Positions 38,115-58,368 of a stretch of DNA of 64,000 bases are shown here, in pieces. Below the pieces are notes generated by a model. It saw nothing but the letters and a program-made list of their open reading frames with translations. It was not told the DNA's origin and did no database searches. The DNA comes from Paralichthys olivaceus (taxonomy: Eukaryota > Chordata > Actinopteri > Pleuronectiformes > Paralichthyidae), in assembly GCF_024713975.1 (NCBI RefSeq), contig NC_091097.1, forward strand, positions 9,120,361-9,184,360. Direction: 5' to 3'. How positions within the stretch are numbered: position 1 is the stretch's first letter; every line of letters begins with the position of its first letter. The position numbers were made by a program, and so were the translations under genes.

Positions 38115-40380
38115 GAACTATTTGTTTATATTTAGTTGTGTTTTATAAAGTTGCTCTAACTTTGCTGTGTCAAAAGATTACAACACAAGTTTATCATTCC
38201 ATCATAGGAGAATTATAATGCTATTATCAACACATTTTTTCATTATAAGCTTGGCAATGATCATTGAAATAGTGACAAACCATCACTTTTCCCTGAAGCT
38301 CTGGTTCCCATACTCATATCACTATGTATTTGCTTTAGAAATGACTTAAACAATGAATCAACTATAACTGGGAATCAACTCTGACAAATGACTAATTGAT
38401 TCATCAACTAAGGTTAGTAATAACACTTTTACATTTTGGGTTGGTGTCTGCAGGCATCAGGAACATTTCCATTTTAGTTTATGTTGTACATTTAACAACA
38501 AACCTATACTGATATCTTCTAAATGGGTTGTAATGTACCTCAAAACATGAGCCACATTTGACCTTTTGTTCTAACTGGAGGATCACACCTTTAATAAGTG
38601 ATGATATAACTACAAGCTAATGACTCCCTTCAGAAGCCCCCCCCCACAAACTTATTTTATATAATGATGATAAGGATGATAGATTTTTGTAAGGGTTCAT
38701 CCAATTTTCAGACTCACATTTTTTCTGCTTTCATATTTTTTGTTCTGAACAAATGCCTTTAATATGTTTTGGCATGAAATCTCCTCTGCTGCCTGTTCTG
38801 TTTAAACAAAATATGTCGGTGGTTTGCTTCCAGAATCTTTTGGCTTTTGATCACACAAGTGTCACAACAAGAAGATATCCAGGGATCTTTCTTGGTTTTG
38901 AAAAAGAGGATATTACCAGATCATCAATATCCTTTTTGGCACATGACACAGACACAGAACTTCCAGCATGTCTCTGGATGAAGCTGCAAGCGACCATGTT
39001 GTCCATGTTGACACAAAAAACAAGGATCTACAGTACTTTAGTACAGGATTCAACACTGTTTATTTGGTGCTAATCCACTAAATAAGCAGAGGCAGCTTAA
39101 AACCATTGTCGTTGTGACAAATATTTAGCTTTATGTAAAATTTAAATAACTCTAAACAGTGATGATTGATTCTACCCTTAAAAACATTTTACTTACCAAA
39201 AATTTTACCACTGCTACTAGGCAAAGCTAGAGGGCCTGTGCAATACTGAAACATTTCTTGAGATATTTAGAACATAGTTGCTTATGAGAGAAAACATGCT
39301 GATTAAAATAATCCAAATTTAATACAGATATTTAATGACATTACATTAGACATCAGACGGATAACAAAGTAAATGTATATCTATGTAATATTGTTTTAGA
39401 CTTAAATCCATAGTTTATGACTCCATCTTGTGGCACTTTTGTGTCAATACAAGTAACCCTATTGAGATTGCGTGTACCTTGTGTTCCTCAGAATGATTTA
39501 TTTTTTGTCACAGTCTTGTCAAGGAATTTTTATTGCTCCTGGAAACGGAAATATGCTGAGAAGTTTGTCACACATTTTTAATATCTATTTATTTTAGTTT
39601 ATATTGAGCTAACCTCCTTGTTAGGTTGTATTTTAACAAGCTACTTCATTTGTTTTTGCATGTGTCAATAATCAACACCCTGAAACCTCAGACCATTCAG
39701 CCTTCATATTGTATAACTGTGAGGCTGCCATCTCTTATTATTTTCCTCATCAATATATAGAAAGATTATTCTCTCTAATAATCATTTGACGACTCAGTGC
39801 AGCTATATTTTAGGAAACAGGGAAACTGATTGGAAACAGTCATGGGCCTCTGGAATAAAAATGATTTTTACATTTGAATGCCATTCAAATGTTTGGCATT
39901 GTTCTGCTTTTTCTTTAATAATTGAAGATGGAAAACAATTAATAATTTATCATAATATCAGCCTTGATTAATCAAGTAGTCTCTTTGCCTCAACCATGGA
40001 CTTGTGCTTGTTTTCTAAGTTTCTGGGGACATAATGTACTGAGGCTTATTAATTTCTTTAAATACCGTTAAATATTGTTGTAAAATGTATACTTCAATAA
40101 AAAGCAAACAAAGAAACAAATAAACAAAATACACAAAATACACTTCCTCCTTTCCTTCTGCAGGAAGTATTAAAAGTAGGCGTTTACAGGAAGTACTGAG
40201 GATTTTGCCTCAAAATAAAAGCATAACAGCCACTTCCTAAAGAAATAGAGAAAACACCACTCACCCGAGCAACAGTAAACATATGATCGTAAAGTAAGTG
40301 AAAAACAATTATGATGACTTTTTTCATCCTGTAATTTTATACTATACGCGTGCAATTAAGGGATCAATATTGTTATTTTG
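38115..40380. other. spacer between divergent gpatch8 and map3k14
   Basis: AT-rich. The longest chance frame (38753-39073) has no recognisable motif or splice support. No gene called. Confidence 0.5.
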
Positions 40381-40471
40381 AAATTCAACCGGAAGCCCTT
40401 CTGGTCGCCCGTTAGAGTGGGAGCTGATTAATCGCCATCGGCCGACGCCTTCCCTCAGAACTGGAAGCTCG
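40380..40471 (+). other. map3k14: map3k14 non-coding first exon and promoter (probable)
   Basis: A GC-richer block with CpG steps ends at a strong CTCG|GTGAGT donor (after 40471), upstream of map3k14 and without an ATG-led frame. Human MAP3K14 also begins with a non-coding exon. The 5' boundary and the link to the 46755 exon are inferred. Confidence 0.45.
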
Positions 40472-41696
40472 GTGAGTAAAAAACAAACATCACACATCAA
40501 ATCAACGCGTTGAACCAAGTGATCTGACTCCAGACGTTCCTACTTTATCTCGACACAACTGGTTCTTATGTGGAATCTTTGACTCGCGAACGGAGAAGCA
40601 GAAACATCTCGGGCGAAGTTTTGCGTGGAATGGCGGTGAATGTGTCGAGAGGGAAGTTCAGACTTGAGTTCTCTGACAGCGTCTGTACAGTCAGGGAGAA
40701 GTAAACACACGCCTGGAGAACGCTGCTTTATTTGTGCGGTTGTTAAAAAGAAAAAGGTCTGAGGGCCAGGCTGCTGTTACTGTAAATCTGGAGATGTCTG
40801 GATGTACAGGTCACCATTACAAAACTGCACGTACGCCTCTCGAAGCCAGATGTCTCTGATTAAAACCACTGTTGTGCTCCTGCTTGTAGTTTCCACTGTG
40901 GTGTTGTTTCATGCTTTTTTATTTTTTTTATTCTACAAAGAATCAATTTGATAGGATCTAGTTATATTAACCTTAAGGACAAAGTACCAGGTTTATCATA
41001 ATCTGAAATAAACACAAAAGCTACATGTCAGTGGAGGCCTCAAGTGTGCACACAACCACATCTAATACATAAGAAAACGAGTGGAAAAGTTGTGATTCAT
41101 TACAAATTCAAGTTTAAGTTGCTAACTGGACCCAGGAGTTCCAACAAGAACAGTTATCATGTTCACGTCATGTTTTCTAATAATGATCTGCTTAATCTCA
41201 CGTTATTATTGTTTATTAGCTCCTTAATTAATCCATTATAAGCTCCCATCAGATGTCTTTCCTTACAACAGGTATAATGTTGAAAGCGAGTTCTGCTGCT
41301 TCTTTGCATCGCACATACAGAACAGCACATACCAGACCTGTTTTGGCCCAGAGTCAAACTCCTGGTCTGCATTTACAGCTAAGCAGCTATGGCCTGGGTC
41401 CATTCTTCAGAGAGAAACATGTGGTGTCCTGTTAGTGCAGACGTCGTATTCCCTTTTCATCTGCAAAAAGTATATGTATACTCTAGTGTGAGCGTGTGTG
41501 TGTGTAAAAGGAAAGTGGCAATGCATGTTTTGAAGAATTTTACACATTATGTATGTTTAATATAGGACCATCTGCAACCTTATTTTCATTATTCCATCCT
41601 CATATTATTTTCTGGAATCAATACTTCACCCTTTTGTCTATTTTCTGTCAAAAAGCAATAATAAGTCAAAATAGTTTTGGGCTGTCACACCTTCCC

Positions 41697-42106
41697 GTTT
41701 TATGCATAGACTGTAAATAAAGATGGACTGCATATCTCCACTTCCTCCCGCTACACAAAAATGATGCCGCCATCTAGTGCATTTGGAGCCAGAGTTTGGA
41801 AGTAGCGATCTTAGGAAGGTGCCGCAGTAATAAAATAAATAAATGGCTCGACCAATCACAACTCAGGCTCAGCTGTCAATTGGGATGTTTCACCCTGTTT
41901 TTATAGCATCAAATAACAAATTAAAACCAAACTTATCAGAAGCAACCACCTATATTATTTTAAGTCATGCCTGATCCACTAACATGGAGGAGGCAGGATT
42001 TAAGGTCTTTGTTGCAGCCAGCCACTAGGGGGCGATTGAGACACTTTGGCTTCACTTTAGGAAGCTCTCAGGATATCCATCTTTATAAACAGTCTATGGT
42101 TTTATG
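41697..42106 (+). mobile_element. hAT MITE, family A copy 1, in map3k14 intron 1
   Basis: The element is 41705-42098 with inverted ends CATAGACTGTAAATAAAGAT and ATCTTTATAAACAGTCTATG. It is flanked by a perfect 8-bp duplication GTTTTATG (41697-41704 and 42099-42106), diagnostic of hAT insertion. There is no transposase. It carries a CTCF-like core, CCACTAGGGGGCGA, at 42022-42035. Confidence 0.88.
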
Positions 42107-44039
42107 TTATGTCTGACCAACGGTTCAAACAAGCAACGTTTTAGATTACATCTGTGGGAATGGATGTTAAAAAATTTGCATCCACACTGAGTCATGGTCT
42201 TTATTATTTACCACAGTGAAATCTGTTTCCTCAACCAGTCATTTAGACTTTATTTGTGAAGCACATTAAATACAAACACACGTAATGCTTGACAGAATAA
42301 AAGCAGTAAAAACTCCTCCCGCCTCAATCTATGCACAGAGCAGAACAGCATTAACCGAAACTGAGGAAACACCATCGTAAATCTCATGAAAAGAGGAAAC
42401 ACCAAAAGCAGGCAGGCAGATGTAGATAAAATAATGAAATACTGAAAGAGAAGTGAAAAGGAGAAAAGCTCATTGTAGTAGATAGTGATGAGAAAAAGGG
42501 AAGTTGATGTAAACAGACAGGTATGACTCAATAGCATAAATGGCCCTTGAACATGCATAGTGTGCATGTTTCCAAAATGCAATGGACGTGTCACGTGTGG
42601 TGCAGATTAGAACTTTTTCCTGAGAAGCAGCCGGTGTTTTGCTCAAGGAATGCTCGGCAGTGTGTCAACTTCAGGTTCAGTCCCTTTTCACTTCTCTTAC
42701 TAAACACTTTGGAATTTCATTAATCTGTGTGGGTGTACAGCAGGAGTCGGCTCATTATGTCCACTGACTGCATGTGGCGGTAAACTCAGGGTTTCTCAGG
42801 AAAACTAAATCATTATTCATTAACCCTGATTGTATTTAAGGCTCAATGTTGTTGTGTGTTTACTCTCAGTTGCCAGGCAATTATTAGCTGTACTGATGTA
42901 AACCAATGCAACAGTCCTGTCATAACTTTCATCCCTTATCTCTGAGAATCTCTTGGTGTTTGGTTTTTGTTGTCACTGTTGACTGTAGAGAAGGATGTTG
43001 GCTCATGGTGATTGCACATTTGAAGATGGTAGTTGGTGGTCATGTTCTATTTGTCTGTACTTGACAGACAAACTCGACTTGGTCGGGAAAAAATTGCAAT
43101 TTGTAATCATTATCTTGGCCTTAAAGAATGTGTTTGTTGATATTTTACAGACCAAACTTGGACTACAACTAACTTTTTAAGTTATGGAATCTAACCTTTA
43201 TTTTTCCCACTTAATCAACTGATGTCAACAAATAGCAAAGAAATATATCAAGATTTTTCAGTCCAGTCCAAAATAGCCCAAAGCCCAAAGATATTCAATT
43301 TACTATAGTAGAAAACCATTGAGGACAAATTTCAGAAGCTTAAAAAAACATCAATGTGTCATGAAAATCATCGTAGATTAATCAATTTATCAAGAGATGT
43401 TTTCAGGTCTTGAAAATTATAAATTGAGCATAAGAAGATTTATCAGTATTAAGGGTGATCAGGCATGGTGACTCCTGTTGGTAATACCTACTTCTCATGT
43501 TGATTCAAAATCATTGCTGCTCGAAATATGACATTTTGTTTCTTACGTAAACTTTTAGAATCAGTCGGTGCCTAATAAGAGCATTATCAAATCCTAACTG
43601 GCTGTGAGAGTGTGTGCAGTGTAACGTTGACATTGTTGCCATGACAATAAACATTTTGCTTATCACAAAGGAAGCAGTGAGCAACTTGTGTTTATCTTTC
43701 TAGGTTGTGGCTTGTATCAGAGCCTGAGAATGGCATTCAGAGGTTGGTTGCTGTTCTGTGGAGGTTTCAGGTTTTGCTGCAGAAAATCAAAGCAAGTGAG
43801 ACTGTTTCAGAAAGCTTCACCTCAAATGATGATTCACACACTTTCTGCAAAGTCTCATGGTGGCAAATCTTCCATGAGTAGAACCTCATAATATCAGATA
43901 TCACATTTTTTGGACATATAAGTGGGTAGTTATCTGTTTCATGGAAACTCTGTGCTGTTGTTGTTATTTTTTTTAACATGACATAGTAGTTGCTGTGCAT
44001 TTGTCTGATATGTGTGAGTAGCCACACGGTCATTAGGAT

Positions 44040-44474
44040 GTCAGAGCCATAGACTGTACGAAAAGATATGACAGCTCCTCAAAACTGAAGCCACCAAAAC
44101 TGTTTTGATCGCCACCTGCTGGCTGGCTGGCTGCAGTGTGGTAGAAGTGTGGTACACAAAAAATTTGATGTACACATCAAATAATTTTCTCAAAAAAGGT
44201 TTCTGTCCTTTAGTTAGTTGTTATCAGACTGGTTTATATATTGTACTCAAGTGTTAATTTCTCTGGTAAGTTTGGTTTGAATTAGTTATTTGAGGCTATA
44301 AAAACTGGGAAACGTCATGATTGACAGTCAAAAGTGATTCACGCTTGGATCAGTGTATGTTCCAGCTACTGCACAGACTCTTACAGGCTTCTATATCTGG
44401 GATATTTGAGCTTATCTAGATAGTGGTAGGAAGTGGAGATGCGCTGTCCTTTATATAGAGTCTATGGTCAGAAC
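44040..44474 (-). mobile_element. hAT MITE, family A copy 2, in map3k14 intron 1
   Basis: The element is 44048-44466 with inverted ends CATAGACTGTA and AGTCTATG, the same as the 41705 copy. The flanks GTCAGAGC and GTCAGAAC match at 7 of 8 positions. Internal sequence is in the opposite orientation to copy 1. It carries a CTCF-like core on the minus strand at 44109-44122. Confidence 0.82.
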
Positions 44475-45034
44475 ATATAGAAGGTCACAAACTCCTTCCA
44501 ACTTTCTGTCTTTTAAAGAATATACATTTTAAATTTGACTTTGAGGCGATGCTGTAATGATCAGGTCCATCAGTTCTTCTAAGTGTCAAAACATCAACAT
44601 TATCTTTATGGGCGTTGGCCACAGAAAGCTGATATTCAGGTTTTGTCACTGTGCACAGCTCACACCGATCATCAAAAACAACCACACATGCTATCCTTTT
44701 AATCTAGTCTGAGGGAAGAGCAAGTGAGCCTGCCCTGGTGGAGGGACCAGAGGGAGGGGGGGAATATGGGGAAGTGGAGATGCATTTCCCATAAGTCATT
44801 GTCAGCCGGCTCCTCCCCCCTGTGCTGGCTGTCAGCCAGCATCAGAAAGCAGAGAGCGAAGTCAAAGGGACTGCGCCAAACTGTTGCTGGGAATCACACC
44901 ATGAACGACAACGAAGGCAAACAGAGCACCTAGTTTTGCTCATGTAGATGACAGGTTACTCAGAGAGAGAGGAGAGGCAGCTCAGACTTGCATCCGGTGG
45001 TACGTCCTCACGCACCTCAGCCTCATACACTCAT

Positions 45035-45058
45035 ACACACACACACACACACACACAC
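45035..45058. repeat. (CA)n microsatellite
   Basis: About 12 uninterrupted CA units in map3k14 intron 1. Confidence 0.95.
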
Positions 45059-46768
45059 GTATCCACAGAGCTGTTTTTCTGTTTATTGCACAGGGTTTTC
45101 TCTATTTCCTTTCCACGTAAATTCACAAGGGTGTGGTGTCACAGCGTGCTTTCACAGCACCAATGCAGCGTCTTCAGAAGGAAGTTGAAATTTCTGGGCT
45201 CTAGATAATCTTGCAGTGCATGATGTCGGCACACAAGGTAAATGACGTTACGAAACTTAGACAGCTTTAGAGGAAATTTGATAACAGCTTGATGTGAGAA
45301 CAACGGTCAATTTCTTTAGCAGCCAAGCGATTGCTATATGGAAGATGTCAGGATTCATCCCTGTATGACCTCTGTAAAGAACATCTTTATTTAAATGTGC
45401 AGAAAGAGTCAAATGTTGATGTAACGTGCCGAACATGTCCCAGCTCTCAGTTTGTGCCTTTCACACAGTATTTAATGCATTTCAGCAGTGTTAAGATCTA
45501 TCTAATCTAAGTGTGTTGATTTCACACTGATTCTTTGCTGATTATAACCTCAAAGCCAAAGGCAGGTAATAATAAAGATTTATATCGGAAATTCAGTGCG
45601 GCCGTGCCTAACATGCAGTAAATTACTCCTTCTGGCTGAAAGAGTAAGTGCCTTCAACATTTGGGTTGCAACTGCCAAAACAAGGCCAGGGTTTGAGTTT
45701 CCTGTCTATGCTGACTGCAAAACCTTCAAAGTTTCAGTTCGTTTCAGTTTGATGATCAAGTGATCATCATGCTTCTGCACTGACAGGGTCCAGCTGAATG
45801 TATTCAGTTTTAAACAAGCTGTAAAGCAGCAGATTTATATTTACTCAGCAGCCACAGTACAAGACCTGTTATTGTTGCAAATTTCTGTTCTTCCCGGAAG
45901 AGTAAAGATCTTGTGTGTTGAGCCTTGTGGGGCCCCTTTGAAAAAAAACAAACACACATTAAGAACTAAATTAAGAATCAGATGAAAGCAAGAAGACAAA
46001 TTATATTTAGTGGAAATTGTAACTTGAAAATAACCTATATATTTATATTTATTTGTCACTACCCAGTTTCTCTCTTTTAGGCTCTGCTATACTAATACTA
46101 ACTGGAAGAACGCCATTGTTTCATTATTGGGAAACAGTTTTTACAAACCTCACATCATTAAAAAAGGTCACTCACTAATGAGAACAGGCAGAGAACATGT
46201 GATACAGACATGTAAATGCAAAAATCAATTGGAAGTGTGCTGTCTAAAGCAGAAAAAGCCTTCCTTTGCATTACAACTGGAAAAATATCACAAACTCAAG
46301 TCTGCAGCGATCAATCGATTCAATTATGATTTAGATCAAATAAAATAACAAAGATGCTGGTTTCAGCTTTTCTGGTGATTTTATTGTCGTTGATAACAAA
46401 CTCGAGCATTTGTGCAGATAAACCCAGAAAATAATTGGTAGGTTCATTGCAACATCATTATGAACTTGTTTTCATTTTTTAAAGTCTCATTAAACACAGT
46501 TTATCTTAAGTCCATTTATCTACAAATATATTTGATCAGTTCATTCTCATAGAGACAGTATATTTGTGTTAATGTGAAAAATGAAACCAAGGTTTCAGAA
46601 AAATACCACTCAAAGGTTCTAAGGATATCAATAAGTTATTATAGTAATTATTTATTGTTAAACATCATCAACAAATGCTTGTTAATGATCTAAAAAACTT
46701 TTGACTTTTGAAAGCCCAAACTCATCAGTTGCATTTGATATCTTCACTTTCCAGATCCAGCAGATGAA

Positions 46769-53824
<7,056 letters not shown>

Positions 53825-53945
53825 CTCTCTCCTCCCATCCGCTGCAGTATCATCCCATCTGTCAGTCATATCGCCTTGTGTTGAATTACTTTGTACATGT
53901 GCCTTTTGTTTGTCCAATGGTACAAGGACCAAGCGTCCATGTGAA

Positions 53946-54083
53946 AATAAATCTACCTGAACTGCCTCATGTTTTGAAGCCATAATGTTCATCTTAGCTT
54001 TTTGTCTTTTACGTATCAAAGTGCTGAGAATACTGTGATGTTAACATGTTGCTTGTTTCTATAACAAACAAGAAGTCAATAAA
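53946..54083 (+). terminator. map3k14: map3k14 poly(A) signals
   Basis: Two AATAAA hexamers, at 53946-53951 and 54078-54083, follow the stop codon by about 120 and 255 bp. Either could set the 3' end. Confidence 0.65.
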
Positions 54084-56304
54084 CAGTACCTGTGATACAT
54101 TGTTGATCTCACTTACTCATATGAAATTCAATGTTGTATTGTAATGACCATATCTGTATGTCAGGTTTACTTTGGTCCCCAGAAGTTGGGCTGGATCAAT
54201 CCCAGAGAATGATTTGATCAGTTTTTCCGCCACCAGCAATAACAAATTGCACTTAAACAATTTGCTCCCTGTTTTAAGAGGCTCAAAAGTCGCTTGAAAA
54301 CTATTGTAAAACCTGAATTCCATTACATTTACAATGAATATTCATAACCCCTACGAGGTTGGATCAGGTCGGCTAGACCGCAATTATCAAGCCAAACCTT
54401 CTACAAGTGCAGAATTTAATCTAATGACCTGTTTCTGTGTAATTTCTCAGCAAACATTCAACCTCCACCTATCTCCATGCTCAGTAGTCTTAATACTTTA
54501 CTCCCATGCTACCTATAGGCCAGAGAATCCCACAAAATGCAGTAATTTATAATCGAACTTCCCAGGAATAAACTTTTTATTTAAATAATTCTAAAATCCT
54601 TCCTCAATGATGATTTTATCCCAACATCGTTTTAAGTGTATAAATGTGCTCTTTTTTTGTGGCCCTGCTGTGAGCCTCTTGATCATCATCCACAGTAACA
54701 GTTAAAAGATTTATTTTCCATATTGTAACATACAAAGTCACTGCAAAAAGATTTTCAGGGAGACTTCCAAGTAATGTTAAGCTTTTACAAATGTGATAGA
54801 AAACTGTGAAAATTTGAGAATATCAAAATTGATTCCAGAGTTAAAAAAAACACCAAGGCACTGACAAACAAGAAAAATGTATAAAAAGCCTGTTGCTGTG
54901 TTGAGAACATTGCAGATCTAAGAACTCAGTTAACAATACAGTACTCAGAATATGTATAAAGTGAGGTAAGTATCTGTGAGCGATCCATTGCTTTCTGTGG
55001 CTGCAGTGCAACGTCTTCCTTTGAACTCAGGAAGCATCAGTATAAACTGGAAATAAAATGTCATCTTACTGGGAGCCACATTGTGATCATAATGCTGGTT
55101 GAAATGCCCTAAGTCAATAGATAACACCGGCAGGAATTGTGATTCAATGTCATTTTTTAGAGATCATGACTATTGACACAAATCCCTTATGTTGTGTTAC
55201 TTTTCTTTTTCACTGAAATAAGGCTAAGTTGTGCCTTCATTGGTAGAAAGAGGGAAAACTTACTTACAGTTGTTTCAAACCAATTGGTGCCTCCTCCAAG
55301 GAGGTTATGTTTTGACTCCTGTCTGCAGGATAATGCAAAAACTATTGAACAGATTTCCACAAAACTTGGTGGAAGGCTGAGACAATACATTTTAGCGAGG
55401 ATCCAGACAAAGGGGCAGATGCAGGATTTTTTTCCACTTTCTTAAACATTGCGAGACAAAGACGTTTTTTTTTAACCTTTTCACCAATATCTGAGGAAAA
55501 TTCATGCACCTCGATGGGGAAAAAAAACAAGCATATTGGGGGGACTGCTATCTCTGACCATGTGCAGTTTTGGGTGGCTACATTTAATTGACAATGGCGG
55601 AGGTATGTTATCTACTGAATGCTGTTCCGGTTCTAATTATCTAGATTATGTGACTGTTAAATCTGAGTGTTGTTTGCAAAAATATCTCTATCTTGATTGG
55701 ATGCGACCAGCCTCTAACACTCTTATTGCCAGCAGATCACTACAGATTTACACCAGTAAACACCCACAAATACATGAGAAGATTGGTAGAATTCATAAGA
55801 TACAGACACCATGATGAATGAGATGGCTGGAGAGCTGGAAGATCAGAAAAGCAAATTGAACAGAACCAAAATAATACAACTATGAAAATAATGGATAAAG
55901 GAATTACTGAGAACATTTCAGTCCATATATCTGCTCAGGCAGGAAACTGTATGCAGTGACTATTTTTTTATCTGTACCAAATAAAAAATAAATTACTTAA
56001 AATTGCATTCCCAAGGTCTGACAAACTCTCTACCCACCACATTTTGTGCATGTGTTTATGCCAAGCTCATTTCCACAGTGGCATAGGAATCATGGGCAGG
56101 ACAGTGCGTACAGTCAAACTCCAAATCCATAGACATGATTGGATGGCAGAGGTTGTTCTCCTTGTCCAAAAAGCAAGTTCTTCCTGTTCAGCCATAATTT
56201 CTCTATGTTGTCCTTCCAATGTTCTTTCGTGTTTTCATTCCTGTCCCGATTTCCCAAAGTCGTAGTCCCTCCTCTCTTTCTACGGTCTGCTTTTCATATA
56301 CACC
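54084..56304. other. intergenic between map3k14 and bax
   Basis: The convergent 3' ends of map3k14 and bax meet here. The stretch is AT-rich, with one copy of the dispersed fish repeat (55293-55530). It must also include the bax 3' UTR, whose end I could not place because no clear minus-strand AATAAA was seen. Confidence 0.5.
55293..55530 (+). repeat. dispersed fish repeat, copy 4
   Basis: Contains CCTCCAAGGAGGTTATGTTT, CTATTGAACAGATTTCC, AAAACTTGGTGGAAGGCTGA, TTTTTCCACTTTCTTAAACA and ATTGCGAGACAAAG in that order. This is the fullest copy in the window. Confidence 0.65.
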
Positions 56305-58368
56305 TCACATCTTTCGAATGACAAGAACAGTGGTGAGAACACCAGCCAAGAAAACTCCCACTGTCTGCCATGTAGGAGTGCCGAAGTAGGAACAAATACC
56401 ATCCTGAAAGAAATGATCAACAAACATGGATATTAACAAATATCTCAAGAGGAGTCAGGAGCAGATGATCGAATACCAATCAATGATGTGTTGCGCTGCT
56501 TACCCAGCCACCTTGCTCCCTGATCCAGCTGATCAAATTTTCACGGAGGTAATCCATGGTCCAGCTAATGATGGTTTTAATGATATCCGGAACTTGGGTC
56601 ACAAGAGCCTGACAGAGGTGTAAAGGGAAAATGCTTTAGATATTTGTTCAATGATGTTTTCATTAAACAGATGTGTCTCAATTTATTTTGTTTTTCATAA
56701 ATAAAGTACGGCACAACTCAGCTACTGCAATTACTTTGATGACAAGTCGACAGGCAAAGTAGAAGAGTGCGACCACCCTGCCCCAGTTGAATTTTCCATC
56801 CGAAAAGATCTCGATGGCAACCTTCATAAACATTTCCTTAGTGGGACTGAGTGAGGAGTTATTTATCATCCTAGAGAAACCAACATTAAGCCATTAGAGC
56901 AGGTTAAGCAGTTATAAATAGTAAAACTTTGTAATTCATAATATTTTGTTTCTGAACAGATCCACAGACAGGGAGCCTACCTCTGGAGCTCTACATTTCC
57001 ATCCAGCTCGTCTCCGATCTGTTGCAGACATTGGGCGAGCTTCTTGTGGTTCGGGTTACACAGCTCTCCTCCACCCAGCTGTGCCCTGGTCACTGAAGTA
57101 TTGCTGTCTCCGTGTCTCTGAACCCGCTTGTAGATAAAACTAGATAAAGGGAACAAAGATACACACGCATAAGTATTATTTGACTATTTGCCCTGGTCAG
57201 TAAATAGAAGGTAGGGTGTGCAGTATACACTTACTCCTTGAGCAAAACAGTTCCCACTTCCAGTATCTGATCTCTGGTATTTCCTGGAAAGACAAAAGAT
57301 CAGTGTTAATTCATCCAACCACAGTTATAGCATACTTAAAAAAGATAAAGGACATTTTATTGTTATAGGATAAACCTGTTGAGCTGTGTCATCTTGTTTT
57401 AGATTGGAGTGCAAGCTCCAACAGTGATATGGAACACAACAGTTACAAAAAAACAAAGTAAGGAGAGAAAGAACAAAAGTTACAACCTTAGCCTAGATAC
57501 AATCAAAAGAGGAAAAAGAGATCAATAAATAATTACAGAATGATGAAAATACACGGTAGAGAATCTTGACAACAACGAGGGAACTTCTTGTTAATATATT
57601 TGAAAACAGTAGTCTCGGAGGCATTCTGATAAACAATGTCAGCGTAGTCATTTAGAGAAAGTGTTGTTAAACGAGTGTTTCTAACATTAAATGTGAAACA
57701 ATGCCTGGAGCGATACAAGACCATCGACACCAAATGTCACTTTCTTTCAAGACACGATCAACGTGAGAACTTATATATAATAACTGCATGTGAAGGATCG
57801 GTGTGTTTGTGAGTTCACATATGATCAGCCACGTTGCAATACCATATAAAAAACTATAGTGTTTTTGTCTATCACTGACCAGTGTATACATATTTAGCGG
57901 TGCTATGTGTTTGTTAGTAAAATAACTCAGTGTATACACGGGCAGCACATACACCCACAGGGCTGCTTCCTGGCTAAGTGAATTAGCTTCAGTTAATTGG
58001 CCGAAGTTAGACACAACTGTGGCCACCGAATGTTCGCGATTTCCCGACACAGGCTGACATTTTCACCGTAACCGAGCCGCCTGCTGTTGTCTATGTTTCA
58101 CTTTCCATCACACATATTTGCTAACTCACTGTTGTGGCTAATCAAGCTAACGCGCCAAGTGTTAGCTACCATCGAGCTAACCCGAGTTCAGCTGGTCTTA
58201 GCGCCAGCAAGCAAACAAGCTACAGCCGCGGAACAAGAGTAACTCGACGGGGCGCCACATTGTCTCCGTGTAGCGAACTGTCGGCGGCACTGTCACAGTC
58301 AGTCTAATGGTAAAACGCTGTCGGTGTTAGCTCGTACCTGGGTCGTCTCCTCCTGGGTGAGATGCCAT
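56305..58368 (-). CDS. bax: apoptosis regulator BAX
   Basis: Pro-apoptotic Bcl-2 family member that oligomerises in the outer mitochondrial membrane and releases cytochrome c. Coding exons in transcript order: 58368-58338, 57283-57235, 57139-56981, 56870-56735, 56608-56504, 56403-56305. They total 579 nt and give 192 residues, equal to human BAX alpha. BH3 is at 61-75 (LAQCLQQIGDELDGN, with the invariant Leu and Gly-Asp). BH1 is at 101-118 (SDGKFNWGRVVALFYF). BH2 is at 153-168 (WIREQGGWDGICSYF). The C-terminal anchor is at about 171-190 (TWQTVGVFLAGVLTTVL) and ends in Arg-Lys-Met. The short N-terminus MASHPGGDDPG differs from mammals, as usual in fish. Which teleost paralogue it is cannot be decided here. 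Confidence 0.97.
57400..57735 (-). pseudogene. LINE reverse-transcriptase relic in bax intron 1
   Basis: On the minus strand a frame reads LYRSRHCFTFNVRNT, then DYADIVYQNASETT. This is the pattern of the C-terminal part of the RT region of fish L2/Rex-like non-LTR elements, where DYGDIVY is typical. The frame stops soon after, and no catalytic YADD box or endonuclease is present, so it is a dead fragment. Confidence 0.5.

Larger units (their letters stand above)
42599..46754 (+). other. map3k14: map3k14 intron 1, remainder
   Basis: Contains the second MITE copy, a (CA)n microsatellite at 45035-45058, and a GC-richer block at about 44,750-44,930 that could be an alternative promoter or exon. 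I see no splice evidence for it. No further gene is supported. Confidence 0.45.

Noticed and set aside
38753-39073. 106-codon plus-strand frame between gpatch8 and map3k14
   Set aside because: No recognisable motif, no exon-like splice context and AT-rich composition like its surroundings.
43703-43740. Exon-like segment after TTTATCTTTCTAG in map3k14 intron 1
   Set aside because: The acceptor is good, but no convincing donor follows. It could be an alternative 5' UTR exon, though nothing in the sequence decides it.
44724-44933. 69-codon plus-strand frame in map3k14 intron 1
   Set aside because: The peptide has no domain and no donor follows in a usable phase. The GC-richer block is noted only as a possible alternative promoter.
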